This document shows positions 27,789-37,089 of a stretch of 64,000 nt of DNA, in pieces. The notes under the pieces were generated by a model. The model saw only the letters and a program-made list of their open reading frames with translations. It made no database searches and had not been told where the DNA came from. The DNA comes from Isochrysis galbana (lineage: Eukaryota; Haptophyta; Isochrysidales; Isochrysidaceae). The position numbers were made by a program, and so were the translations under genes. The stretch lies in contig CM030938.1 of the NCBI GenBank assembly GCA_018136815.1, forward strand, positions 1,400,202 through 1,464,201, in the 5' to 3' direction. Every line of letters starts with the position of its first letter. Position 1 is the first letter of the stretch.

Positions 27789-27812
27789 AAAACTATTGTT
27801 ATAGTTTTAGCG

Positions 27813-29471
27813 ATGGAGCGCGCGCCGACCGCTCCCACCTCCCAGCCCCCCGCCGCCACGACGCCCCACCGGGGCCGCCCCAAGCCGCCGGAGCCGAAGC
27901 GCTCACAGGCCGCCCCCTTGACTGACAGTGACGTGGACATGATCCTGCCGCCATCGCCTCCACAGCAGCCACACAAGCAGGGAACAGGCAGAGTCCTGTT
28001 CCCTGCAGACCAACAGGACCAGCCTCTGGCCCTTCCGCCTGCCTCTGCCGCCGCTCCACCACAACAAGGACATCCCATGGTGGGTGGCAGCCTTGCTGCC
28101 ACCCCCATGGAGGCAACTCCTACCTTCTGTGCACCCCTCGGGGGCGGGCACTTCACTCAACAAACAATCATTGGAGCCTTTACGGCTTCCAACCCCTCAA
28201 ACAACAATCCACAGAAGTCGTACGCTGAGGCGGCCGGCCCCAAAGGGAAGCAACCACAAGAAGCACAGAAGGCCCCACCTCTGCCCCCTCAACATCCACC
28301 GCCGCCCTCGCGCAAGCGGGCGGACCCACAGTCGGACCCGAAGCCAAACCAAACACACAACACACACGCACAATTCGCCTCACCCCCACAAGATGATGAG
28401 GAGGAACCGGATGACACTCCTTACTTCATACAGCTAGCCCAGCTAGCTGAAGACAAGAAGGAGATCAAAAGTGAGGGCGTAGCAACCTACATGAAATACC
28501 TCCTCTCAAAGCTTGAAGGTCTCGATGCCACCCCTGATGGGATGGATAAAGGACGCAAAGGTCCCTGGATCTTTTACGTCGATGAAGACGCGCACGACCA
28601 ATTCAAGGCCGCATATGGCGACAAGCTTCAAGCAGCTCTCTCGGGAGTCTCACACGAGTTCGCGGTGACCTATGGCGCTCTAGCCGACTCGGCTCCACGC
28701 AAGTCTAGCGCCGTCCGGTCCTCTCTAAAGGAGGTGGCAACCTACATTGTATTTCGCAATTTCGACCCCGTTAAAGCATACAAGACGAAAACTCGACATC
28801 TCGCTAGCGCATTGGAGCGTGAAGGGTTCCATGTATTACGAGGCAACCAGCAACGCGCCAAAACCACCGTGGAAGGGATCACGAAAGTCGAATCGGGCAA
28901 ACGCCCGATTTGGCATTTCTACGTCTATACCGACACCTCCGCCTTGGGACACCGTTTCCCTCGCAACTTTCACGTGACTCTCGACGACGGAGAGAACTTC
29001 AACTTGGACTACGCCGTCCGTTCTTCGGTCGAATGCGTGACCCCCGAAGGAGAAATAGCCATCCACAGTGCCCCAGGGGGGTGTAAAGGTTATGATAAGC
29101 CGTGGGCCCTATCTTTCCTTCGAAAGAATCAAGTAAGCTTTCGCCAATGTACCTGCGAGCAGGACAAGGCGAAAGCAGAACAACGTAAGCGCCAGAGGGA
29201 CGCTAGTAACGCCATGGACTTCAGGGCCCTGATGGGACTTGGAGCGGCGGCACCATGCCGCCGATTCATGGCGGGAGAATGCAAAAATAATCGCACGAAA
29301 GGGCGTCAAATCGTCCAATGCTCATCCAGCCACGACATCCCCGGATGCTGGGCAAAGGACCCCGTGACGGGCAAGCAAATTTGTATGGTCAAATGCAATC
29401 TCAAACCCAATAAGGCCTACCCAGGCTACTGTGTTAACGGAGTTAGCTGCCTGTACCGCCACGGTGAATAA
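27813..29471 (+). CDS. LINE ORF1 protein, zinc-finger type
   Basis: Uninterrupted 552-residue frame whose ATG follows the 5' hairpin by five bases. The N-terminal 180 residues are Pro/Gln/Ala-rich. About residues 190-450 form a folded-looking region (KGPWIFYVDEDAHDQFKAAY, VATYIVFRNFDPVKAYKTKT, RPIWHFYVYTDTS) that could be the RNA-binding portion. The C-terminus is Cys/His-rich: CRRFMAGECKNNRTKGRQIV with QCSSSHD, then CMVKCNLKPNKAYPGYCVNG with CLYRH, resembling CCCH-type zinc fingers. The likely role is nucleic-acid chaperone/RNP formation. It overlaps the start of ORF2 in another frame by about 40 bp. Confidence 0.7.
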   Translation: MERAPTAPTSQPPAATTPHRGRPKPPEPKRSQAAPLTDSDVDMILPPSPPQQPHKQGTGRVLFPADQQDQPLALPPASAAAPPQQGHPMVGGSLAATPMEATPTFCAPLGGGHFTQQTIIGAFTASNPSNNNPQKSYAEAAGPKGKQPQEAQKAPPLPPQHPPPPSRKRADPQSDPKPNQTHNTHAQFASPPQDDEEEPDDTPYFIQLAQLAEDKKEIKSEGVATYMKYLLSKLEGLDATPDGMDKGRKGPWIFYVDEDAHDQFKAAYGDKLQAALSGVSHEFAVTYGALADSAPRKSSAVRSSLKEVATYIVFRNFDPVKAYKTKTRHLASALEREGFHVLRGNQQRAKTTVEGITKVESGKRPIWHFYVYTDTSALGHRFPRNFHVTLDDGENFNLDYAVRSSVECVTPEGEIAIHSAPGGCKGYDKPWALSFLRKNQVSFRQCTCEQDKAKAEQRKRQRDASNAMDFRALMGLGAAAPCRRFMAGECKNNRTKGRQIVQCSSSHDIPGCWAKDPVTGKQICMVKCNLKPNKAYPGYCVNGVSCLYRHGE

Positions 29472-29838
29472 TAACGAAGTTAGGATTGCGACATACAATT
29501 TGAATGGAGCTAAACATAAATTAGCATCTACTCTAGCGCAAGCGAGGTTAGGAGGAGTCCACATCCTGTATGCGCAAGAATTGCACCATTACTCCGATGG
29601 ATGGCACTTGAAGGTGCGGAACTTGGCCCGGTCCCTAGGGTGGGACTGGTTTCAATCTCCCGCGACTAGGGGCGACCCGGGAAGCGGAGTGGCGATAGCC
29701 ATTAGAAGAGACAGAAGCGACGTAGTAGTAGAATCTTGGTCGGTAGTTATCCCGGGGAGGCTGGTAGTAGTAAAAGCAAAGATCGGGCATGAAACAATAG
29801 CTTTCTCCTCTGTACGCCAGGGACCCGAGAAACTATAG
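29431..29838 (+). pseudogene. LINE ORF2 N-terminal endonuclease (EEP) domain, truncated
   Basis: The frame overlapping the end of ORF1 reads EVRIATYNLNGAKHKLASTL, then HILYAQELHHYSDGWHLKVR and GDPGSGVAIAIRRDRSD. This is the N-terminal half of an apurinic-like exonuclease-endonuclease-phosphatase domain (N and E metal/phosphate positions in YNLNG and QEL). The domain stops after about 120 residues: the frame ends at 29838 because a deletion fuses it out of frame to RT sequence. Confidence 0.7.
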
Positions 29839-29926
29839 ACCCATTACGCTGCTCCAAACGGACTACAAGATCCTCGCTAGGCGAGAAGCGCGCATGAAGG
29901 CCATCGGTAAAATAATACCGGGGGGG
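29819..29926 (+). pseudogene. reverse transcriptase stub of the LINE
   Basis: In a different frame from the endonuclease, the sequence reads RDPRNYRPITLLQTDYKILA, the first RT block of LINE ORF2 proteins, then ends in a G run. It overlaps the deletion junction; the catalytic FADD region is missing. Confidence 0.75.
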
Positions 29927-29930
29927 GGCC

Positions 29931-30630
29931 TGACATATATTTCATATTTCCGCACGGCCGTCAGAGGCCTGAAATTGGGTATTTTTTGAAATTTTTGCCG
30001 GAAGGCCCCCGGTTTTTTTTTGCGGATCTCCCATAATATCGCGATATCGGAACATAAAGGAGGCCTATTTTTTAGTTTTTAGGCCCGCCCTCGTTTGCCC
30101 ATTACAGATGGTGCCCTCCGCAGGGCTAGAGGAGGGGTTGGTCCGAGCGACAAGCTAGCCAACGCGGGCCAAGTAGGGGCTATCGAGAGGATAGAGGATA
30201 TCGCAATAAACGATGCGTGCTCTCGCGAGCATGTCGCATCCGCGGGTAGCGCGGGGGGGGGGGGGGGGGGGATTTCCCCCCTCCGCTTCGAGATAGAAAA
30301 ACCCGTCCTCCGCTTCATTGTATTTGTACTTTTAGCAGCCCATATTCCTCATCCTCATATCGCCACTATGTGCACTTGATCTCTGGACCGCGTGCGTGCG
30401 TGGCTACGATCCAGTCACCCCGGGGCCGCGCGCGAGGCGAGAACATTAATAGGTTTTTATTTCTTTCGCCCCTCGTTCTCGCCGGTAGATTGATCATCAA
30501 GGCAACCACTTAGCCCCCCTTCCCCCCAAATCCCCAATCACTTACTTAGCCCCCCTCCCTCTATCCTGAGTCATCTCGGCGCACGCACACCAAGAAGCCG
30601 CCCCCCACCATTTGATTGCCAATCAATCAC
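29931..30630. other. intergenic with G and T homopolymers, no gene recognised
   Basis: Contains a T run near 30013, a G run near 30250 and a frame on each strand that runs through the G run; neither resembles a known protein. Confidence 0.4.
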
Positions 30631-30636
30631 TCATTA

Positions 30637-30821
30637 CAAGGTAGCCAAAGCATGGTGTGTCATCATCCTGCTGCGCTAGGCATGGCGCTAGCAAGGCTTC
30701 TTGTCTTTGCGCTAGCTGCACGCCTTGTTACAAGGTAGCCAAAGCATGGTGTGTCATCATCCTGCTGCGCTAGGCATGGCGCTAGCAGGGCTTCTTGTCT
30801 TTGCGCTAGCTGCACGCCTTG
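30637..30821. repeat. 94-bp tandem duplication covering the 3' end of a gene
   Basis: Unit 1 (30637-30730) and unit 2 (30731-30821 plus a few diverged bases) are nearly identical. Each encodes, on the minus strand, the C-terminal phrase RRAASAKTRS.ASAMPSAAG followed by a stop. The duplicated stop means that only unit 2 is translated. Confidence 0.9.
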
Positions 30822-32598
30822 TGGGCTGCGCTCGCGAGGGGCACAATTGTTGCACACCGGCGTTTGCTGGTCCCGGTTTGTTATTGATAGGCAAGGAAAA
30901 TCGGTACGAGCGGCTGTCGGTCCCTGTGCCTGGCCTGGAGGTCAGCAAGCCCTCACTCGAATTCCTTGGTGCCAAGCACGGAGGCGAGCCATCAAGCTTG
31001 GGGGTCGATGCAAGGGGTCCACCCACTGGCGAGGGGGATTGTCGGCGCGCCTGAGGCCTTAGCACGTTCTCAACAGACGGCGCGTCGGGGAAACCAAAGA
31101 GATAAGGCACCACTGCTGGAGGCGAATCCGACCTACAATTCTGTCTTGGTGATGCATTCCCATCGCTGTCGCGATCACTGAAGGAGCTTTTGAGGAGTGA
31201 GCTTGATGACTCTCTCCTCGCTATGGTGACCCGAGGAGCACTGGGCCAAGTGTCCCGCCCACCAAATGTAGCAGGTCGAAACGGCATCGGCGACTGCCCA
31301 GGAGTACAAGACTGGGATGCAGACGGCTCAATTCCTGCGCTCTTCGATGCTTTGAACTGCGCAAATGCGCGGTGCAACTCGGAGACGATGCTCGAAATGT
31401 ACAGCAGACGGTGGCGGAAGTCCTCTGCCGAGGTCACCGGCTCCGTCGGATCAGGTGTCGATGACGACCCTTCCATCGCGTGTGCCTGTGCACGCAGGCG
31501 GCTTTCAATTACGGCCATGTCTTTGCGCACTGCAGCCTCACCAGCCTCAAAGGCATGGATGGCTGCACCTAGCTCGGACCGCACAAGAGCCACTTGGCTA
31601 TCTATCGAGTCCTGCAGTGATGAAAGCCGAAATTGGATCTCCTTTTCGAATACCACCATGCACGATGCGAGTTCTGGTCCTGCTCGCGTGGGGTCCTTCG
31701 TGTCTCTCGTACGCTGGCTGATTATTTGCGCACCTTCGGACGATGCCAACGTTGACCTGGACGCATCACATGAGTGAGTCGAGAAATAGCGCTCCTGAAG
31801 ATGAGGGCTCGCCATATCTCCATCAACTTCAATACCGTCCAATCTCTGGCTTTCAAAGTCGCTGCGATTCGGCATGGCTATGTTTGCGAATAAAGCTGCT
31901 GGTATAGTGTCCGTGCCGCTCTCACAAGACGCTGTTTGCTCGCTGCACCTATGCCTACACTCCTCCGAGTATGACCCTGACCCATCAGACCAGCAAGAAC
32001 CGTCCAGACTAGGTGTGGAAGCGTCGTCGCCAGCCGCTGCAACAACACCCGATACGCCATCGCCAGTGATGTGGCAGTCCAGCAGCAATGCCTTGATGAT
32101 GCTCAAGCAAAGTTCGCTCGTGCTGCTGCTTGGGTTCCGCGGTGTCCCATCACGAGGAGCCATCGGCTCCTCCGATTGCCCACTCGCTTGCAGCAACTGT
32201 CGCAGCTGGTGTCCTCTACGGCGCTCTCGGCTCTCCTGCGCAAGAATCACGTTGGAAAGTCGTGCGACTTCCATTTCCAGGAAGCGCATCCTGTCGCAGC
32301 ATCTCCCGCACGCGGTTTGAGCTGCAAGCCAGTGTGGCTCTCTCTCCTCCTCTCCGCTCTGTGGTGCTCTCCGTCGCTGTGGTGTAGAGAGCGGCTGCGC
32401 CAGCGATTGCTCCAGCTGAAGCGCCTCCTCACTCATGTGTCGTGGCCCGCCGCTGTACCCTTGCAGAAAGCAGAGAGCCAGCGACAGGGGTTGGGGAGGA
32501 AAGCTCAGACTGCGAGGAGACACGGAAGCCCCCCCCGCCGCCTCCCCGACCCCCTTCTTCCCGAACAAGTTGTTACTAGAGACAAAGGTCTTTGGCAC
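30757..32598 (-). CDS. hypothetical protein with coiled-coil segments
   Basis: Single 613-residue frame; family not recognised. Composition is Ser/Pro-rich and largely disordered. Two helical segments look coiled-coil-forming: about residues 100-135 (RMRFLEMEVARLSNVILAQE SRERRRG, with CGRC and CC cysteines just before) and about 320-385 (MVVFEKEIQFRLSSLQDSID, AVRKDMAVIESRLRAQAHAM). Further on, FRHRLLYISSIVSELHRAFA is another amphipathic helix. No domain with a catalytic motif is visible. The start at 32598 is the only ATG that keeps the full frame; an internal MSEEALQLEQSLAQ after a possible acceptor is an alternative. A 1.9 kb mobile element begins 74 bp upstream of the start. Confidence 0.6.
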   Translation of the reverse strand: MPKTFVSSNNLFGKKGVGEAAGGASVSPRSLSFPPQPLSLALCFLQGYSGGPRHMSEEALQLEQSLAQPLSTPQRRRAPQSGEEEREPHWLAAQTACGRCCDRMRFLEMEVARLSNVILAQESRERRRGHQLRQLLQASGQSEEPMAPRDGTPRNPSSSTSELCLSIIKALLLDCHITGDGVSGVVAAAGDDASTPSLDGSCWSDGSGSYSEECRHRCSEQTASCESGTDTIPAALFANIAMPNRSDFESQRLDGIEVDGDMASPHLQERYFSTHSCDASRSTLASSEGAQIISQRTRDTKDPTRAGPELASCMVVFEKEIQFRLSSLQDSIDSQVALVRSELGAAIHAFEAGEAAVRKDMAVIESRLRAQAHAMEGSSSTPDPTEPVTSAEDFRHRLLYISSIVSELHRAFAQFKASKSAGIEPSASQSCTPGQSPMPFRPATFGGRDTWPSAPRVTIARRESSSSLLKSSFSDRDSDGNASPRQNCRSDSPPAVVPYLFGFPDAPSVENVLRPQARRQSPSPVGGPLASTPKLDGSPPCLAPRNSSEGLLTSRPGTGTDSRSYRFSLPINNKPGPANAGVQQLCPSRAQPTRRAASAKTRSPASAMPSAAG

Positions 32599-32961
32599 GG
32601 AAAGACTCTGGAGGCGTCTTCACAGCGGTACTCCAGTACTCGCGTTGTGTTGTTGTGTTGCTAGGGCTATATATATGTTACCCCCCAGGAGCCAACGCCC
32701 CCCGATAGCTATCGGGGGCCCCCGATAGCTATCGGGGGGAATTTTTTTCCCGATCGCCAACAGCCCCCCCGAGAGAGCTACCGGGGGACCGTGAAAATCC
32801 CCCGAGAGCTATCGGGGGATTTTTTATGCCCCGGGGAGCTATCGCGTTTTAAGGCGGGCCCCAGTTTGCTATCGGGGGCGAAAGATTGCCCCCGTTTGCT
32901 ATCGGGGGGAAACGACGGCCCCCAGTAGCTATCGGGGGGCCGTCCTCGAGCCCCCAGGCGC

Positions 32962-32963
<2 letters not shown>

Positions 32964-33037
<74 letters not shown>

Positions 33038-33092
33038 GAGAGGCAGAGAGAGAGAGAGAGGCAGAGAGAGAGAGAGGCAGAGAGAGAGAGAG

Positions 33093-33175
<83 letters not shown>

Positions 33176-33220
33176 CAGAGAGAGAGAGGCAGAGAGAGAG
33201 AGAGGCAGAGAGAGAGAGAG

Positions 33221-33307
<87 letters not shown>

Positions 33308-33340
33308 CAGAGAGAGGCAGAGAGAGAGAGAGAGAGAGAG

Positions 33341-33379
<39 letters not shown>

Positions 33380-33410
33380 CAGAGAGAGAGAGAGAGAGAG
33401 GCAGAGAGAG

Positions 33411-33451
<41 letters not shown>

Positions 33452-33480
33452 CAGAGAGAGAGAGGGGGGGGGGGGGAGAG
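32964..33480. repeat. (GA)n array with regular GGCAGA interruptions
   Basis: About 515 bp of GA dinucleotides in which AGGCAGAGAG blocks recur at irregular spacing, ending in a G homopolymer. It lies inside the inverted-repeat element. Confidence 0.95.
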
Positions 33481-33489
33481 AGAAGAGAG

Positions 33490-34248
33490 GCTGTTAAAAT
33501 AAAAAAGGAATGATCGTAGAAATAATTTTAATCAATTAAATATAATATTTTTACGAAAATATACTTTTCAATTAATTATTCGGATAATAAAAAATCAAAA
33601 ATGGAATGAGCTAATTAAATATAATTTATTATAGTATTTTTTACGAAAATATACTTTTCAATGAATTATTCGAATGGAATGAGCTAACGGAATTAGCGTA
33701 TGGATAATTTTAATTAATTAATTATATTTTATTATAATATTTTTTGAGAAAATACACGTTTCAATGAAATATTCAAATTAAAGTTTAGTGATTAGTGAAG
33801 TAATAGTAATAAAATTATTATTTAGTGACAATAAATTTGAGATCCTTAAAAATGTTGAATTAAAAATTATAACTTGATGGTAATTATCTTATTAAACCTT
33901 AGTTTAAAATGAAGACTTTTAGTCATAGCATCGTTTGACGTTTGAGTAAACACATAATAGTAAATTTTATTTGGTTTTTTGTGGTTTTTATTTATTTTAA
34001 ATATTCTTAATATTAATATTTTACTTGACGAGATCAAAATGACCGATATTTTATTTAACTTGAATTTTTGGTTAGATTTTTTAATTTTACTATTTTTATA
34101 TTACGTCTTCAATAATCTTTAATTTAATTACTAATTTAATTACCATATTGTACTTATATATTATATTTTAATATTAATCCTAGTAACTTTATGTCATTTC
34201 TAAAACTATTAGCTGTTAGATACTCTAAGTTTTAAAAACTATTTTCAG
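33490..34248. other. strongly AT-rich core with imperfect tandem repeats
   Basis: About 760 bp of extremely AT-rich sequence in a GC-rich region. Three imperfect repeats begin near 33535, 33613 and 33715, each containing TTACGAAAATATACTTTTCA (or the variant TTGAGAAAATACACGTTTCA), then AATTATTCG or similar. No coding frame or RNA gene is visible. The right edge changes abruptly into a GA-rich stretch and then the right terminal repeat. Confidence 0.8.
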
Positions 34249-34628
34249 GGGGGAGAAAGAGAACAAAGAAAAGAGGAGAAAGGAGAACAGAGGATAGGAG
34301 GGGGGAAGAGAGAGAGAAGGAGAGCGAGCCAAAGAGAGGAGGAACCCCCCGTTTGCTATCGGGGGATTTCCTCTTCCCCCGATAGCTATCGGGGGGTCCG
34401 CTTACGGCACCCCCCAGGAGCTATCCCCCGATAGCTCTCGGGGGATTTTCACGGTCCCCCGGTAGCTCTCGGGGGGGCTGTTGGCGATCGGGAAAAAATT
34501 TCCCCCCGATAGCTATCGGGGGCCCCCGATAGCTATCGGGGGGCGTTGGCTCCTGGGGGGTAACATATAGATATATAGAGGCTAGAGCCTCTCACCTAGC
34601 CACGTTTTCCACAAGGATAGATAAAATA

Positions 34629-35770
34629 AAAAAAAAAATTTTTAACAAATTTTTATGGGTCGCGGCGCGGCAAAGGAACGGGACTAGCGCGCACACAAGA
34701 CAGGACTCCCTGCCGCGGCGAGCGCAAGCACCCTTCCCCCTTGTGCCACCCAGCTCTTCACTAGCTTACTACCTGCGCTAGCCGGAGCACCCCTCCCTCC
34801 ACACTCAAGCAGCCCCCCACGCCAGGATCCTGTTTTGGTCTCGCAGGCAAGGGGGCCTAATGGGAGGGTGAGGAGCAACTCCTCAGAGAGGAGCTGTGGG
34901 GAAGGAGATGTCTGAGTGGGGGCGCTATACCCTTGCGCTAGGCATGGGCAGCGACGCCGCCTCAAGACATGTCCTCCCTCTGGTCTTGAGTCGAAATTTT
35001 GGTGTTTGAATCCGAGGGCGAGGGGGTTTGTGCTTCTTGGGTTGGTTGTAGTGGGATGAGGGAGTGGGAGATGGAGTGAAGTGTTGAAAGAGGGCCCAAG
35101 GCAGGGCACTGAGTTGTAGGTACTTGTGGCCCACAAGCGTGGGGTGAAAACGAAAAGTGTATCAACATGTGTCTTGAATTTGAAGTTTTTGGTGCTTTGA
35201 ACAGAGGACGGGGGGGTTCGTGCCGTTTGGGTTGGTTGAAGTGTGAAGGGGGAGTGGGAGAGGGAGTCTAGTGTTGAGAGAGGGCCCAAGGCAGGGCACT
35301 GAGTGATTGGTACTAGTGGCCCACAACAGTGGGGTGAAGACGAGAATTGTGTCAACAAGTTGGAAAACAGAGGCATGGGGTGCTCTCCGTATGGGGTTGA
35401 TGGTTGTGAAGTGCCCTCCCATGTTGGGTGCACTGATGGTAGAGGTTTCCACCATGGGGAGGGCAGCTGAGCTGCCCTCCCACATGAGGTGCTCTTGGGG
35501 TGGGAGGGTTTCCCACTGTTGGAGGGGGTCTCCAAGACCCCCTGCATGATGCGCAGAGCCATGCTGGCAACCTGTTCGGTGCCAGTGCTCGCCACCCCGC
35601 GCGCTTGCGCGGGTGTGGTTTGGATGGGTTGGATGGGCTCTGAGAGGGCTTTCTGACGAGCCGCCTCGGGCGGCGTGGGGCGTCCCAGGTGGGGCGCGGT
35701 GGCGAGGGTCGCCTGGGGCTCGGGAGCGGTCGCGGCACGCTCCATAGTTCAAACTATAACAATAGTTTTT
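34629..35770 (-). mobile_element. inverted second copy of the 1.1 kb non-LTR element, 19-bp target duplication
   Basis: Flanked by exact 19-bp direct repeats CACAAGGATAGATAAAATA (34610-34628 and 35771-35789). On the minus strand it opens with the 5' hairpin AAACTATTGTTATAGTTT (35768-35751) and ends ...CGACCCATAAAAATTTG with a T/A tail. It is nearly identical to 22934-24069, so both insertions are probably recent. Confidence 0.88.
34684..35745 (-). CDS. ORF1-like protein of the inverted element copy
   Basis: 353-residue frame with the same start (MERAATAPEPQATLATAPHL) and the same duplicated CGPLVPITQCPALGPLST / CGPQVPTTQCPALGPLST phrases as the copy at 22958. It differs by a few substitutions and reads on further, because the stop after KLVKSWVA in the first copy is a sense codon here. 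No catalytic domain. Confidence 0.5.
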   Translation of the reverse strand: MERAATAPEPQATLATAPHLGRPTPPEAARQKALSEPIQPIQTTPAQARGVASTGTEQVASMALRIMQGVLETPSNSGKPSHPKSTSCGRAAQLPSPWWKPLPSVHPTWEGTSQPSTPYGEHPMPLFSNLLTQFSSSPHCCGPLVPITQCPALGPLSTLDSLSHSPFTLQPTQTARTPPSSVQSTKNFKFKTHVDTLFVFTPRLWATSTYNSVPCLGPSFNTSLHLPLPHPTTTNPRSTNPLALGFKHQNFDSRPEGGHVLRRRRCPCLAQGYSAPTQTSPSPQLLSEELLLTLPLGPLACETKTGSWRGGLLECGGRGAPASAGSKLVKSWVAQGGRVLALAAAGSPVLCAR

Positions 35771-35789
35771 CACAAGGATAGATAAAATA

Positions 35790-36540
35790 GGACTGGAAGG
35801 TATTGGGAGGCTCCCTGAGGCATCATGGGGGTGCCCCACACACCCTCTGCGCCGAGTCAAAGACCAAACTACAATTCTTCCTCTCTAACCGGAGCGGCGG
35901 TACGGCGGTACATGTACATAAACGTCTTGCGCCCACACGGCACTAAGGCTCAGGGTTGACCTACAATACACCGACTACCGACTACACTACAATACTATGA
36001 GGTCGGGTGTACTCATGAGTACGAATACTGCTCTTTGGGAGTACTCATGAGTACGAATACTCACTTCTCGGAGTATTCATGCTTGATTCGGCTACACTGA
36101 CACTGAATACTTCGAGCTTATAAATTTTCTCCTAGCGAGGCGCTAACCGCTAACGCGCCTAAGGACGCGGAGGCTTTTTTTTCTCGTATTTTCTTACTTA
36201 CGAAAAGGTAGACCGGCGGCGTTGCCCCCCCCCCCCCCCGCGCCTCCCACATATGTCACGAAGCCAATGTGGAGCGTGGAGCAGATCTTCTCGCTGGCCA
36301 AGAAGCTCTCCGACCCCAACTTGGACCCCAACAACTTGGCGACGACGGTCCGCATCGCGTACAACCAAAAGTTCTATGTTCTATATGCCCCCCATCAAGC
36401 AAGGACATCCCGGCCATGTACACACAAAAGTAAGGCAAGGCGGCCGCCAAGGAGAAGGCATGACTCACGATGATTGAGACCAGCAACAGAGTGATGTGTG
36501 ATGTGGATGTAGAGATGTAGATGTGCAGATGTATGAGGGG
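35790..36540. other. intergenic with paired 14-bp palindromes; possible exon remnant
   Basis: The perfect palindrome GTACTCATGAGTAC occurs twice (near 36008 and 36041), each followed by GAATACT. About 36265-36395 has a coding-like plus-strand frame (WSVEQIFSLAKKLSDPNLDP) that I cannot assign to a family. A C homopolymer lies near 36227. Nothing firmer is seen. Confidence 0.4.
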
Positions 36541-36546
36541 AATTCC

Positions 36547-36633
36547 GTCGACAAGCTTGCGGCTGACGATGAAGTCCACGTCATAGGTCTCCGCATCAAC
36601 GGGCGCGTCCGCTCGCGCTTTGTGCTTCCCCAT
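36547..36633 (-). pseudogene. chromodomain-like N-terminal fragment
   Basis: The minus-strand frame from ATG 36633 reads MGKHKARADAPVDAETYDVD then FIVSRKLVDG, resembling the first strand of a chromodomain (acidic-aromatic, then I-x-x-R-x-x-x-G). No continuation of the domain (the YLVKWKG part) was found downstream, so it is a fragment, an exon with an unseen partner, or a chance match. Confidence 0.3.
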
Positions 36634-36789
36634 GGGATTGTCGACGCGGTGGGGCGCGGGGGCGCGGGGGCGAAGTAGGGAGAGAGAGAGAGGGGGGGCG
36701 GGGGCGGACAGAGTAGAAATAAAAGTATATTGTAGAGTATAGAGTATAGAGTATAGAAGGGTGTTAGGTGTTAACGTGTTAACACCCTT

Positions 36790-36890
36790 GAAACTATTGT
36801 TATAGTTTTAGCGATGGAGCGCGCGCCGACCGCTCCCACCTCCAAGCCCCCCGCCGCCACGACGCCCTCCCACCCCCCCGGCGCGGTTCG
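36790..36890 (+). repeat. 5' fragment of the hairpin-headed LINE family
   Basis: Hairpin AAACTATTGTTATAGTTT at 36791-36808, then ATG at 36814 and the ORF1 start MERAPTAPTSKPPAATTP, nearly identical to 27813 for about 60 bp before diverging. A 9-bp-arm palindrome (GGTGTTAAC / GTTAACACC) sits four bases upstream. Confidence 0.75.
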
Positions 36891-37089
36891 TGGAAGCTAT
36901 CGAAAGGTGCGGGCCATCAAAAGTCCCCAGTGCACAGTGCACCACCCGAACACGGGGAAAAATTTACCCCCGCATATATACATGTTTTTTTCTAGAGTAT
37001 TCGACCCCCTCTCCCCCTCCCCCCACTCCCTCCCCCCCCCCCCAACACACACACTCAATTGCATTGTGATCACAGCAGGGTGACCTGCA

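Larger units (their letters stand above)
27789..29930 (+). mobile_element. LINE-type non-LTR retrotransposon, internally deleted
   Basis: Starts with the 5' hairpin AAACTATTGTTATAGTTT (27790-27807). It has an intact ORF1, then an overlapping ORF2 with endonuclease domain, which joins abruptly to a short RT-like stub and a G run. Most of the RT and the 3' end are missing, so it is a defective copy of a family that must have had endonuclease and RT. No target duplication could be assigned. Confidence 0.8.
32672..34569. mobile_element. 1.9 kb terminal-inverted-repeat element built from 20-bp palindromes
   Basis: The left end (32672 to about 32830) and right end (about 34405-34569) are inverted repeats of about 150 bp starting TATATGTTACC. 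Within them the perfect palindrome CCCCCGATAGCTATCGGGGG and variants (GAGAGCTATC, GGTAGCTCTC, GTTTGCTATC) recur at least eight times on the left (to 32941) and six on the right (from 34346). The interior holds a (GA)n array and an AT-rich core. There is no transposase, so it would be a nonautonomous (MITE-like or fold-back) element. A TA target duplication is possible but not demonstrable in the AT-rich flanks. Confidence 0.75.

Noticed and set aside
30079-30379. Frames on both strands through a G run
   Set aside because: The Gly/Pro runs come from homopolymer; no recognisable protein.
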